The translations under genes were made by a program, and so were the position numbers. From Acanthococcus lagerstroemiae (taxonomy: Eukaryota; Arthropoda; Insecta; Hemiptera; Eriococcidae), in contig CM063107.1 in assembly GCA_031841125.1 (NCBI GenBank), positions 46,575,497 through 46,639,496 on the forward strand: a stretch of 64,000 nt of DNA. Direction: 5' to 3'. Shown piece after piece: positions 10,337 to 19,990 of this stretch (positions are counted from its first letter, which is position 1; every line of letters begins with the position of its first letter). The notes below the pieces were generated by a model, which searched no databases, was not told the DNA's origin, and saw only the letters and a list, made by a program, of their open reading frames with translations.

Positions 10337-13050
10337 TTACTGTTCCTGTTTTGCGGTATAAATGTTTAATTTTTTCTTATTTCTAAACATGGTTTTAATT
10401 ATGTACTCGTATTATGAACAATCACCTTTATTTAGAGATTATTGAAATACAAAATATTTTAATATCTTCTTAATGCTTGAAATATTGTGGTATAATACAT
10501 GGAAAACACAGGTATGCGTACGCGGTACGATGACTGTGGAAACCGGGGGCACGTATGAATTACGCACACGCAATGTAGCGGTACAGTCACCGCCAGAGAA
10601 ACGTGCATGGAAATTTTACATCTACGTTACCTAGATGGGTGATAGCTACTTTGCCCTTAATGAAAATTCGTGGTGGTACGTCGGCGGTAGCGTGTGTGTC
10701 TCCACCTCTACGTATGTTGTGGGTAAAGTTGGTCCGTGTCTCTACGTACTACCAATTTTTAGCGGTAAAACGTTGTAAGAATTCCTGTTGAGTAGCGGTA
10801 ACGCCGCTGTACCACGTCGACGTGATTCCCACTACGAAATCGCGATTTGAGCGGTGGAATGTTCAACGGGTTTGTACCCTATGCTAACGTGTTGACAAAT
10901 TTGAAATGTATTTAAATACTTATGTACCTAAGTTAACTCGCATTAAATCTACTAATTAAGTATACTTACTTCCCTTTTCATTTGCTCTCACTCGAGCCCT
11001 GGAACCGCACCTTCGAGCATTACCTCAGGGACATCGGGGAGCCTCTTAGGGCTGCCTTAGTCCTCTTCTCTTCTTATTGCCGGGAATCAGCCTAGGTCAA
11101 CTATGCTATCTTCCTGTCGAATACCCGTATCACTAGCCCCGTGGTTTATGACGATGAGTTCAACGAGCACCGGCAGGTAGCGCCTCACCCATTTATAGCT
11201 TTCAGATACTGGTGACCAATTACATTTCTCGGAAGCCTCTGCTGTAAGTAGTTGTGACTCTGTGTAGGTTATCAGAATTGCGGTGTTAGAGTAGATATAT
11301 ATTTCAAATAGGTAGGTAATTAAGCAGTGAGGGTTGAAATTTTAATTTAAAACCTTTTCAGGACAGGTATTTTAGATTCTTTCTTTTCCAACCAAATAAT
11401 TGTTTATAAATTTTCCCCGTACTTTAAATACTTGAAAACCCATTCTTTCTTATGAAACTCCGTTTTGTGTTCATCCGAGGGAAAATATGGAGAAATAAAA
11501 ACATGATTTTTGGTTTTTGATAGTTTTGCCAGCAGTATAATATTTACATAATGTGAGTTATGTGCAATATGTCTCGTTTTTGTTGTTTTGCAAAAACTCT
11601 CCCGCTTTACTTTTTGTTATCTTCTTGTGGCTGAGGTAATGAAAACAGCTAATGCGCTAGGACGTTTACACGTCGGAATGTATTCATGTGACCCCTGATG
11701 GATAAAAAGGGTTAATTGTGAATGTGACTTCGGGGGTTTTGATTTTTTGTGCCACATCATTATTCAGCCTGTCATTTTTCAGTAATTGAGCAGCGTCAAG
11801 GATTGTTTTTGCTACAAAAGTTCTACAATGGGAAGGGGGGGGGGGCAACTGCTTCTCCATTTGTGTTGGCAGAGTGCATTTGAAAATTTTCCTCGAAAAT
11901 TATAACACTATCGCAGAGAGCTGGAAAAACTTTTCAAAAAATTGCAAATTCACTACCTATGCCTAAGATTGTTCATCAAAATTCGTCTAAAACTTCCTTG
12001 GAAATCACTAGGCCTACTTCGGGTCATTCAAGTTATTTCAAAGATAAGTACTTTATTTTTAAAAAAATGATTAAGTATTTACTTCTTTTTATTTTTGTTA
12101 TAGTACTACTTCAAAACCAAAATTTTACAACAAACTTCAAAAATACAATAAAAATATGTACATTAGGACAAAAATAGTACATAGAACTGTACAAAAAATG
12201 TATAAGCTTCTCTGTCTAAATAATGCCTCCGGAATGAATGGGAAAAAATAATAATAAAAAATAATGCAATCATAAATATATGTAGATCTTTGGTAACCTA
12301 ATTAATTAATATTTAAAAACACTATAACTTATATATGAAAATTAATGAAATAGTTTCATTAGTATTGTCAAAGTCTGAAAGGTTGTCTTACTAATTCAAT
12401 GTATCACTATTTGCGGCTGATTCGTGTCCGTAGAACACCGGATCTGCAAAATATAAACGGATATGTATATATTAAAATCAAAGAACATTGAATATAGTCA
12501 TGTATGCTAAATGGACTGATGCCATCAATCACGCTGAAATATTATTGCCTATTAAAATAGCTGCGAATAGGTATCACGTGCCACTCCTGCTGGCTGGCCG
12601 AAGCCTCTTTGGCTTCTTCATTTTCGAAATATCTGCCAACTAGCAAGCAACAAGCATTTCAGGAAAGGTTCATTTTCGTCAGAGTACCCTTATTTCAAAT
12701 GTTGCTTGTGATTCAATGTAGAGAAAAGAAGTTGGAATATGAAATAACAAAGTATATCTTGTGACTCATGCTTTCCTATAAAATATTCGCCCGTTAATTC
12801 CATCAAAAACTCATACATCTGCTGTACCCTGCACTATATGAAAACGTTATTATGGAAGTTATAAGCGTTGCAAACTGAGAGACCGCCACATTAACGTGAA
12901 ATTGTAAAGAAAACTAGGTAGCGCTGGCCGTTTTCTGTCGGTACTTTAGTTTCTGTGTGCTGTAACAGATGGCAGCAGTAGGAAAAATCTCAGTAAAATA
13001 CGTAAAAGCTATAATAATAATATGGTGGGCATTAACCCTGTGGGCGCAAT
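10337..13050. other. Long non-coding stretch, no gene seen
   Basis: Parts (10500-11300) are GC-balanced and not obviously repetitive, so they may be unique host intergenic or intronic DNA. From 11800 on the sequence is AT-rich with a G11 tract (11835-11845). No open frame here resembles a protein family, and I see no RNA gene. Confidence 0.4.
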
Positions 13051-13240
13051 GCCGTATTACCCATTAGGCACACTAGGCTGAAGCCTAGGGCGCACGATCC
13101 TTGGGGGCGCCAAATTTTGAGAAACATTTTCACTTTTTTTTTTTTTAATTCCGTCTTTATAAAATTACCGAAATAGAAATGAATTTCAAAAATTACCGGC
13201 CTTTATCCGCCCTGTTTACAAAGTTGTTGATATACCCGTC

Positions 13241-13693
13241 TAGTGATGAAAAATGCTCGAGCATTTTCTTTTTGTGAGCATATTCTAAAAATGCTCGAGC
13301 ATATGCTCAGCATGAGAATATGCTTAAGATGGCAGAGCATATGCTCAGCATGAGAATATGCTTAAGATGGCAGAGCATATGCTCAGCATTTGAGCAAATG
13401 GTCAGAATCTTCAAAATTTATACTCGTTTTATCTGTATAAATGGAAAAATGAAAAAATGCTCGGGAAATGAGAAAATGCTCATTCTTTCTATGCTTTTCC
13501 GAGGATTTGCTCATTGAGCATATATAAATGAGAAAATGCTTGGGAAAATGCTCATTATTTTAATGCTTGGCTGATCATTTGCTCATTGAGCATATGCTCA
13601 AATTTTGGAGTATTTACACAACGAGCATATGCTAAGAATATTCTCAAAATGCTCAGCATTTTAAAAATTAGCATTTTCTCACTTCCATCACTG
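13241..13693. mobile_element. hAT-type MITE with palindromic GAGCATATGCTC subrepeats
   Basis: The ends are TAGTGATG and CATCACTG, extended by AAAATGCT/AGCATTTT. Flanks TACCCGTC (13233-13240) and TACCCGCC (13694-13701) agree at 7 of 8 bases, the 8-bp target duplication of hAT elements. The interior is packed with forms of GAGCATATGCTC, and one ~40-bp unit is tandemly duplicated at about 13312-13390. There is no coding capacity; the open frame at 13320-13517 is made of the repeat. Confidence 0.75.
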
Positions 13694-13806
13694 TACCCGC
13701 CCCACCATCCTCTTTCAGAATGACCATATAAACTATTAACTATCTTTTAATCTGGTCGTAGCGCCACCTACATTTTGAATTTCGAAACTGACGTTCACGA
13801 TATACG
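13694..13806. other. Spacer between two hAT MITEs
   Basis: About 110 bp, probably part of the older host element. It includes the flanking target duplications of both neighbours. Confidence 0.4.
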
Positions 13807-14303
13807 TAGTGATGGGCGATATTCAGATTTTCCCACTATCGATATATCGATAGTCATTTGGCAAAACTATTGATAACTATCGATAGTTTTTGAACTTTCC
13901 AATCTTCCATTTTTTTTTCTGGTCAAAATTCAACACCGTGACAAGTAATTTCTTCCCGGTATAGCACAATGATCAACAACTAATCAAAATTACTTGCATA
14001 TTTCTCCGTCTACAAAAACGTAATACATAAATGAGGAGTTATCTGTCAAAAGGGCCTGTGACGAATAGGAATCTCATTTGTCAGGGGCCCTTTTGACAGA
14101 TAACTCCTTAAATAATGTACCCACTTGCAAAAGGATGATTAATTCCTCAATTCCTGCACTCTTTCCGTTTGATTTTAAGCCTTCAAGCTCTTATCGATAG
14201 TTTGATAGTTTTCAATGATACTATCGATATATCGATAGCTTCCTCAATGCCCGATAGTATCGATATAGTTTCGATAGTACTATCGATAGAAGTCCCATCC
14301 CTA
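13807..14303. mobile_element. hAT-type MITE with eight TATCGATA sites
   Basis: The left end TAGTGATGGG and right end CCCATCCCTA are near-inverted. Flanks GATATACG (13799-13806) and CATATACG (14304-14311) match at 7 of 8 bases. Eight TATCGATA octamers lie near the two ends, with none in the middle. In flies TATCGATA is the DRE site of DREF, a BED-finger protein derived from a hAT transposase, so these may be subterminal transposase-binding sites. A separate 23-bp hairpin lies in the centre. No protein is encoded. Confidence 0.72.
14034..14108. repeat. Perfect 23-bp inverted repeat (hairpin)
   Basis: Bases 14034-14056 and 14086-14108 are exact reverse complements around a 29-base loop. Being perfect inside a diverged MITE, it is either recent or conserved. 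Confidence 0.85.
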
Positions 14304-14439
14304 CATATACGAAATAAGGATAACATGGTGGTGGTGGTTGATGTTTTGTTTGGTATTTGAACCTGATACCTGAATAACCTGTATAACCTGTTTTTTGAAT
14401 GCTTTTCTTTTTCTGTGTGTTTTATTTCACATTTCTGGT

Positions 14440-14496
14440 ACCTATATATATTGTATTTTTATATTATTTTAGATAATATAAAAATACAATATAGGT
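14440..14496. repeat. AT-rich palindrome
   Basis: ATTGTATTTTTATATTAT is followed after a few bases by its reverse complement, flanked by ACCTATAT/ATATAGGT. A 4-base indel separates the arms from perfection. Confidence 0.7.
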
Positions 14497-14646
14497 AGAT
14501 TTCTTTTTTTTCTTTGGTAAAATTTTTTTATCTCCTAGCCTTCAATCCAATTTTCTCCACTGGAAAATGTATTCTCTGTTCTCATCACCGGGGGGGGGGG
14601 GCAGTAGGAATTTTAGCCTAGGGGCGCCAAAAGGCTTAATGCGGCT

Positions 14647-14934
14647 CTTTATAGGCGGTAGGCTAATGTTAATTTTATAGTGAGAAATGAACACTATAGG
14701 TACACACTACACATCCAGCAGATACATAAAAAAAGTAGCTGATTTTACCTACTCCCAATTTCATTAATGTCTCTGATCGCTCCCTTCTTTTAGTTTTTAA
14801 ACTACAAAATAATCATTAAAATCTCGACCTTCTTGCAATTTTGTAATACATGGTTATGCATTTAGTACCTAGGTAATCAATCAATAATCAGATTAGCAGA
14901 TAGTTGGTAGGTAAGAGTTATTCATCGGACAACA
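14647..14934. other. Short spacer, nothing recognised
   Basis: AT-rich sequence without open frames or repeats that I can identify. Confidence 0.4.
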
Positions 14935-15395
14935 GTGTTGAAAATCATTTTGATAAATATCGGAAACGAATTCAGCAATCTTCAGAGCCTAAATTCGATA
15001 TCCATATACATAGTATCAAACCAAAAAATTCGACCCCCGCCTCTCCTCTCATCATTAGGATCTAGGTTCCCCAATTTTCAAGTTAGACTGAAAAAGATAC
15101 TGAAAATGAGTTCCGCAACCTTCGCATCCTAAGAGACGCCCATACGTATTTTTCAAAAAATGTTTAATTCAAGCTCCTTCTTCGGTCAGGGCCTTAGTTC
15201 GGGAAAGAGGGTCAAAATATTATTGGAAATGAATTCAGTGACCTTCGGAACCAATTATTCGATACCCGTGTCGTATTTTACGAAATTTTCATCACCCTCC
15301 CCCTATAGGTGCCTCAGTTTTCAACTTGGCGGAAAACTGATATCAAAAATAAAAGTAGTGGGCCAGAAATTCTCAGAAATGGTGTATTGATTTTA
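14935..15395 (+). repeat. Degenerate ~110-125-bp tandem array, forward orientation
   Basis: About four units share the order AAAATGAATTC, CCTTC, TTCGATA, a GTATTTT(C/A) block, a pyrimidine-rich CCCCTC stretch, CAGTTTTCAACTTGG and ACTGATA. The same unit occurs at 25160-25375, and in reverse at 24600-25100. The open frames 14935-15132 and 15160-15390 run through this array and are not genes. Confidence 0.6.
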
Positions 15396-16003
15396 TCTCA
15401 CATTGCCAGAGAAGTTTGTTGAGAATCAGTGTTTCATTCCAGCCAAAAATCTTTGATTTACAAAAGACACAATCATCAAAAGTGTAGAATCAGGGAGGGT
15501 TGAACGGAGACCGAAAAATGTTCAGGGTTGAGAAGGTACTGTGGTAGAGAAGATTGGATCCGATTTTAATTACACAGCTAGTAAAATGGTGTCAAAAAAC
15601 TGATTTTCTCTCCATAAGGCATATGTTAAATGGTATAATTTGGAAGGGGGAAGGGGTTCCGTGAGGCCATTTTGGTGAAGAAGATTTTTCATATTCGTTT
15701 TAAGGAGGGGGGGGGGGTCTTTTTTCCCCTGGTCAGATGAGGAAATAGGAAATGTTTGTAGTACATTTCTATTATTCATAACATAGAAAGTAATTATACT
15801 TAAACGACGTTAAATGACGAAGCAACCCCTTCATGAACTATTTATGCTATTTATTGTACTTCAGTGCCTGAATCGGCAAAGAAAAAGAAAAAAAATTATT
15901 GGTCACCAAAACTGAAACATCAAAATTGGAGTTTTTCTATTTCTTATCATTTAAAATTCTTATGACACGTGTGGTTAGTTCATTTTACGGGAATACGGAA
16001 AAT
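15396..16003. other. Non-coding spacer with G11 tract
   Basis: Contains 11 consecutive G at 15707-15717. No gene or clear repeat boundary seen. Confidence 0.4.
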
Positions 16004-16159
16004 TTAATATAATTAATTTTAAAATGTCGAGAAACGTTTTATTTGAATTTCGTTGTAAAGAATTGCTTTGCAATCAAACTATTAATATAATTAATTTTAA
16101 AATGTCAAGAAACGTTTTATTTAAATTTCGTTGTAAAGAATTGCTTTGCAATCAAACTA
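16004..16159 (+). repeat. Two-copy tandem duplication, 78-bp unit
   Basis: Unit 16004-16081 repeats at 16082-16159 with only a few substitutions (for example GTCGAG versus GTCAAG). This implies a recent local duplication. Confidence 0.9.
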
Positions 16160-17420
16160 TCAGAAATGACAAGTAGAATGAACAAAATGCGAAAAGAAAT
16201 AATACCTCGTTGTGTCAGGGAAAGAAAAAATTTACCGCTATTTCAAATTAGGGGGGTCAACCAACAGAGTTGGAGAGGAGGGCTTCTTCATTGGACCAAG
16301 GAGATCAGGACACCCGCGGGGGTCATTTTGAACCCCTCTTTTTCGGCAGTTCTAATACAGATATGAGAAAATTGAAAATAACCTTTCGTACGGAAAAAGA
16401 ACAATTCTGTCAGGAAGATTTTTTCGATAAGAACAATGATTTACCGGTTATGGCCAGAAAATGGAAGAGGCTCCTTTTAGGTCTACATTTTGAGAATTTC
16501 CACTTTTTTGCGGACCTCAAGACCAAGACATTAGAAAAAAATTTTCGATGTCCAAAAATGTAGGTTGCTCTATTTTTCCATCTAATATTCCTGAGCTAAT
16601 ACATTTCTCATGAAGGTGATTTGCAGTTGGCTTTTTAAATATCCTAAAAATTGAGTTTGGCCAGAAACACAAGCGTAGGAAGGTTTCAGGGGAGAAAGGG
16701 GGGTTAATGATCGCTACAACACATATCCCGTCATCTCATTGCTGTAATTAGTGCGCTAAAATACATTTTGAAATGCTCTTTTTGGTAACCCCTCCCCCGT
16801 TCATACACCAATGGCCAGAAGAACTGGTTCCGAGTAGGAGAATTAGTTTTCACTAATCAACCAGATACCTCTACAAAAGTTTATGAGAGGAAAAATAATG
16901 ACGAGAAAAGTTGGGTGTGAACTGGAGGTCTGTAACATTTGTAAGGTGCGTTGACCTTCTCGTCACCCCCCCCCCATTCTTTCCTATTTGAAATGATCGT
17001 TCTGTCCTAAAAATTCTGGCGTATTTAGACTAGTTAACCGAAGAAAACCAATTTTCCACTTCGAACAAATTTTTCTGGCCGAGCTCGATTTTTAGAATTT
17101 TTAAAAATAAAATTGCAAATTAGCTTCATGGGAAATAATCCTATATAAACTTCAATAATGTAATTTAGCGGAATAAACAATACAGAATTTTGGAACATTA
17201 ATAAAATACTAATTTTCAGATTTTCAGAAGGCAACTTTCCGCACTTGCCATTTTCAGGTTTCTAAAAAAAAAACATTTCAATCCACCTTAGTGAAGACTC
17301 TTTCAAGAAACTATGTTAAGGCTGATGTAAAGAACTAAGAGATATTGATTACTGAGCCTAGACATATCGTAGTATGAAAAAGGGGTTACTGGCCCAAATT
17401 ACCCCAGTTTTCATATGATT
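16160..17420. other. Non-coding stretch with GGCCAGAA-type debris
   Basis: GGCCAGAA recurs several times among purine-rich segments, with a C10 run near 16966. It is probably a decayed repeat. No convincing gene; the open frame at 16270-16563 has no recognisable similarity. Confidence 0.4.
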
Positions 17421-17591
17421 CACAGGCGCAACCAGGAATTACCTCTGGGAGGGGCTGAACCAGAAAAAAGTGGGGGTAAATTTTATACGAAAGTGTAAAA
17501 TACTTGACTTGGATTTTTTAGTTTAAAGTTCGGCTCCGGGCTGTTTGGGGGAGGGGTTATAGCCCCAATAGCCCCTCTGGTTGCGCTTATG
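17421..17591. mobile_element. Short MITE with GCGCAACCAG termini
   Basis: The left end CACAGGCGCAACCAG and right end CTGGTTGCGCTTATG are inverted with few mismatches. No clear target duplication is seen. A related, truncated copy begins at 29098. Confidence 0.6.
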
Positions 17592-17659
17592 GTCTGGTTT
17601 AAATTTTGATGGCTTCGCCAGTGAATATAGCATTTCATGTTACAGCATGCTTAAGTAAA

Positions 17660-17817
17660 GCACTATAAATCCGAGTATGTTGAGCCGCCATTTTTGTCCT
17701 TACTTTTTCCGTTCACAAGCGAAGGCGTCGCAGGCGACGATTGAAGCTGCCCGCGATGAAGATCGAGGTCGCACGGCTAATGAAAAGTTGTAAATGGTGG
17801 CTTAGCACGTATAGTGC
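17660..17817. mobile_element. Candidate small MITE beside the orthopedia exon
   Basis: GCACTATA at 17660 mirrors TATAGTGC at 17810-17817. Further in, GAGCCGCCATTT mirrors AAATGGTGGCTT. The core is GC-rich (CGAAGGCGTCGCAGGCGACG). It ends about 35 bp from the splice donor of the orthopedia exon, so it lies in an orthopedia intron. Confidence 0.45.
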
Positions 17818-17851
17818 CCTAATTTCAGCTGACTGATATTGAGATACATAC

Positions 17852-18321
17852 CTAACGAATTGAGACCATAAGGTGACTGATAAACTGACGCAGTGGACGA
17901 AGACATCGATGACGTGATAGGCAGCGACGAAGCCAACGACGAATTCTGATGTGAAGAAAGCTGTGAAAAACTACTCATTGACATACTGCTTTGACTTAGT
18001 TGACTCAAACTTTTTGAAGGAAAAAACTGGCCTGCGAAATGGAAAACGAAGATTAGACAATGCACGCGCGATTTTTAGATTCCCGGAATAGATGCAGAGC
18101 TTGGGTGAAGTATCTGCATAAGAGTGTCACCTACCTGTTGGCATGCCTGTTACACTCCATCGAGGTTCCGAACTGCTAAACATACCAGTAGGACATAACC
18201 CATCGGACATCGAACCGAATGGTGGTAACCCGTGAGATGGTAATAGAGCACCAGGAGTTCGGAACACGTTCGTTGTCTTCTTCCTCTTTTTCCACTTCGC
18301 TCTACGATTTTGAAACCAAAC
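17852..18321 (-). CDS. otp: Orthopedia-type homeobox gene, two internal exons (partial)
   Basis: On the minus strand, exon 18321-18135 opens with [15 protein letters not shown], homeodomain helix 3, and continues [13 protein letters not shown] recognise this as the signature right after the Orthopedia homeodomain. The acceptor lies just before V47/W48, the paired-class 46/47 intron site. The exon ends in phase 1 (donor GTAGGT) and joins exon 18031-17852, a Ser/Gln-rich segment ([16 protein letters not shown] onward). That exon also ends in phase 1 at a GTATGT donor. Orthopedia is a nuclear transcription factor in neural and hindgut development. The upstream exon with homeodomain residues 1-46 should lie to the right and the last exon with the OAR motif to the left. 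I did not find either, so the introns are long or these parts are outside the window. MITEs crowd both flanking introns. The open frame 18150-18341 is a shadow frame of this exon. Confidence 0.85.
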
Positions 18322-18676
18322 CTAAAAAATAACACATGCAAATTAAAATGCCGAATGGAATATTACCGTCGTTAATGTATGCAAAATTTTAAGTATACTC
18401 TTCGCGTGTTCTAAAGAATGCCAAAACACTGCTTCCAGGGAGATAGTGCAGGGGGAGGGGGTGCCTGAAGAATCTTTGGAGTCGTATTTTTACGTTCCAT
18501 CTCAGGTGCATGCTCCTGTTTCTCGAAGCTGGTGCGTAACTTTTCAAAACCGGCCCCCCTCTGAAAAGGCCCTCCATGTTTGGGTACACTCCTTTACACC
18601 CCTCTTCCCCGTAGAAAAAAAAAAAACATCAAATTATCGTCGAAGTTGTCAACTATATATGTAAGGGACAAAAGTA
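18322..18676. other. Orthopedia intron sequence
   Basis: Non-coding, with an A-tract near 18617. No repeat boundaries recognised. Confidence 0.4.
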
Positions 18677-18910
18677 CAGGCCCGGCGCTAGGCACGGGCA
18701 AAGCGGGCCCTTGCCCGGGGCACCCAATTTGTAGGGGCGGCATTTCATCAATCATCGTGGTATTGTTGTGACTTGACGTGTCATGTCACACTTGGTCAAA
18801 ATGGCCAATGGGCTTATCGCGAAGGTATGATTGGTGTCACGTTTCTTTTGCCAGGGACGGCAAATGTTCCTCCATTGTCCGGGGTGACAAAATCTCTAGC
18901 GCCGGGCCTG
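18677..18910. mobile_element. hAT-type MITE, 234 bp, perfect termini and target duplication
   Basis: Terminal repeats CAGGCCCGGCGCTAG and CTAGCGCCGGGCCTG are perfect 15-bp reverse complements. Flanks CAAAAGTA (18669-18676) and CAAAAGTA (18911-18918) are identical 8-bp duplications. The precision points to a relatively young insertion. It lies upstream of the known orthopedia exons, presumably in an intron of that gene. Confidence 0.88.
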
Positions 18911-18918
18911 CAAAAGTA

Positions 18919-19489
18919 AAATCGTTACGCAGGGGTGGACAGGTATTTTTTCTTTCTAACCTGAACACTTTAGTGCGTCCTCACGGAATATGCGCAACCC
19001 ATATACTCATAGATCAGAAAAATTACGAAAATAAGTATAGTAGCGAGCGAAAAAAATTCGATTTTTCAAGAAAATTTGAAATGTTGTGCCCTTATGCACT
19101 TCATAAGATTTGTAGTTATGAGCTCTAGCCTCCCGGCGTGGTTTTTCGCCCGCATCATACAGGGGAGCCTAACAAAAAATTCTTTTTTGCTTCTTAGGTG
19201 CATACCCAGTATTGATTTTTGTTTGTTTTCTAAACATCTACAGACGGTCGGATTTTAGAAGTCAAACATTCTGTCATCCTGCGATGTAAAGCAGCCTTCA
19301 ATTTTGAGAATATAAGAAAAAAAATAGAGTGATTCTCGGATAGTCCCAGATATGTATCCTCAATGGCCCAACTATGCTTATAGTTCTTACAATACACGAA
19401 TCTCTTTAAAAAAATTTTTAGGAATTACTACGATTAAGTATTTTTTTTTTTTTTTTAATAAAACTTATTTATGACTCTTTAAGACTCAT
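18919..19489. other. Non-coding spacer
   Basis: No gene or clear repeat. It ends in a T-tract near 19441-19456. Confidence 0.4.
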
Positions 19490-19990
19490 ACATGTCTAGA
19501 AAGTTTGAGGAATTTTTGAGAAGTCGGAAAAAGTATTGAAAGAGTTTTAGAGAATCTTAAATAAATTTTAATGAATTCGGAAGTGTGTTAAATATGTTGG
19601 AACGAGACTTGATTAAAATATGTCTGGAAGTCTTATAGAAATTTTGAACTCAAATATGTCTAGAAGAGTCTGGAACATACAGCTGGAAGAATTGCGAATA
19701 AGTTTGGAGAAATATTATGTCTGGGGTATTTGAATCGTTCTAGATGAGTCTTAAGACGTCTTAGTGAAGCTTGGAATGGTCTTGGCCATATCTGGAAGGG
19801 CTTTACAGTTACTCTTGGACAGATTTGGAAGTGTGTTGAAGTTTCTTAATATGAAAACTGGAAAGTTTCAAAGAGTAGGACGCAACTGCAGGTGTTTCAA
19901 ACAGTCTTAAATAACGAGAAAAAAAAGTTTGAGCGAATCCGACCAAATACGAATTTTGAATAAGTGTTGCTCTCCTAGGGTTTGCTCTTA
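19490..19990 (+). repeat. Degenerate repeats of TCT(G/A)GAAG-type motif
   Basis: Words such as ATGTCTAGAAG, GTCTGGAAG, GTCTTA and TTGGAAG recur every 20-60 bp over about 480 bp. Similar words in reverse complement fill 27360-28620 and 54440-54640, suggesting a shared origin. Confidence 0.45.

Larger units (their letters stand above)
13051..14646. mobile_element. Older decayed element interrupted by two hAT MITEs
   Basis: The left block around 13051-13110 (GCCGTATTAC, then AGGCT, GCCTAGGG and GGGGGCGCC) is roughly complementary to the right block at 14612-14646 (TAGCCTAGGGGCGCC, then AAGGCTTAATGCGGC). The two blocks would be ends of one ancient element now split by the insertions at 13241 and 13807. 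The match is partial, so limits and class are uncertain. Confidence 0.4.

Noticed and set aside
9999..10361. 120-codon open frame rich in Phe, Leu and Cys
   Set aside because: Produced by a tandem ATGTGATTTTT-type repeat; no splice context or protein-like composition.
13320..13517. Open frame with repeated MLKMAEHMLSM-like peptide
   Set aside because: Translation of the GAGCATATGCTC subrepeats of a hAT MITE.
13241..13693. CRISPR-like repeat array
   Set aside because: Repeats are palindromic variants without regular spacers, sit within hAT termini, and the window is eukaryotic.
18150..18341. Minus-strand open frame overlapping the homeobox exon
   Set aside because: Wrong frame; the homeodomain reads in the neighbouring frame with correct splice phases.
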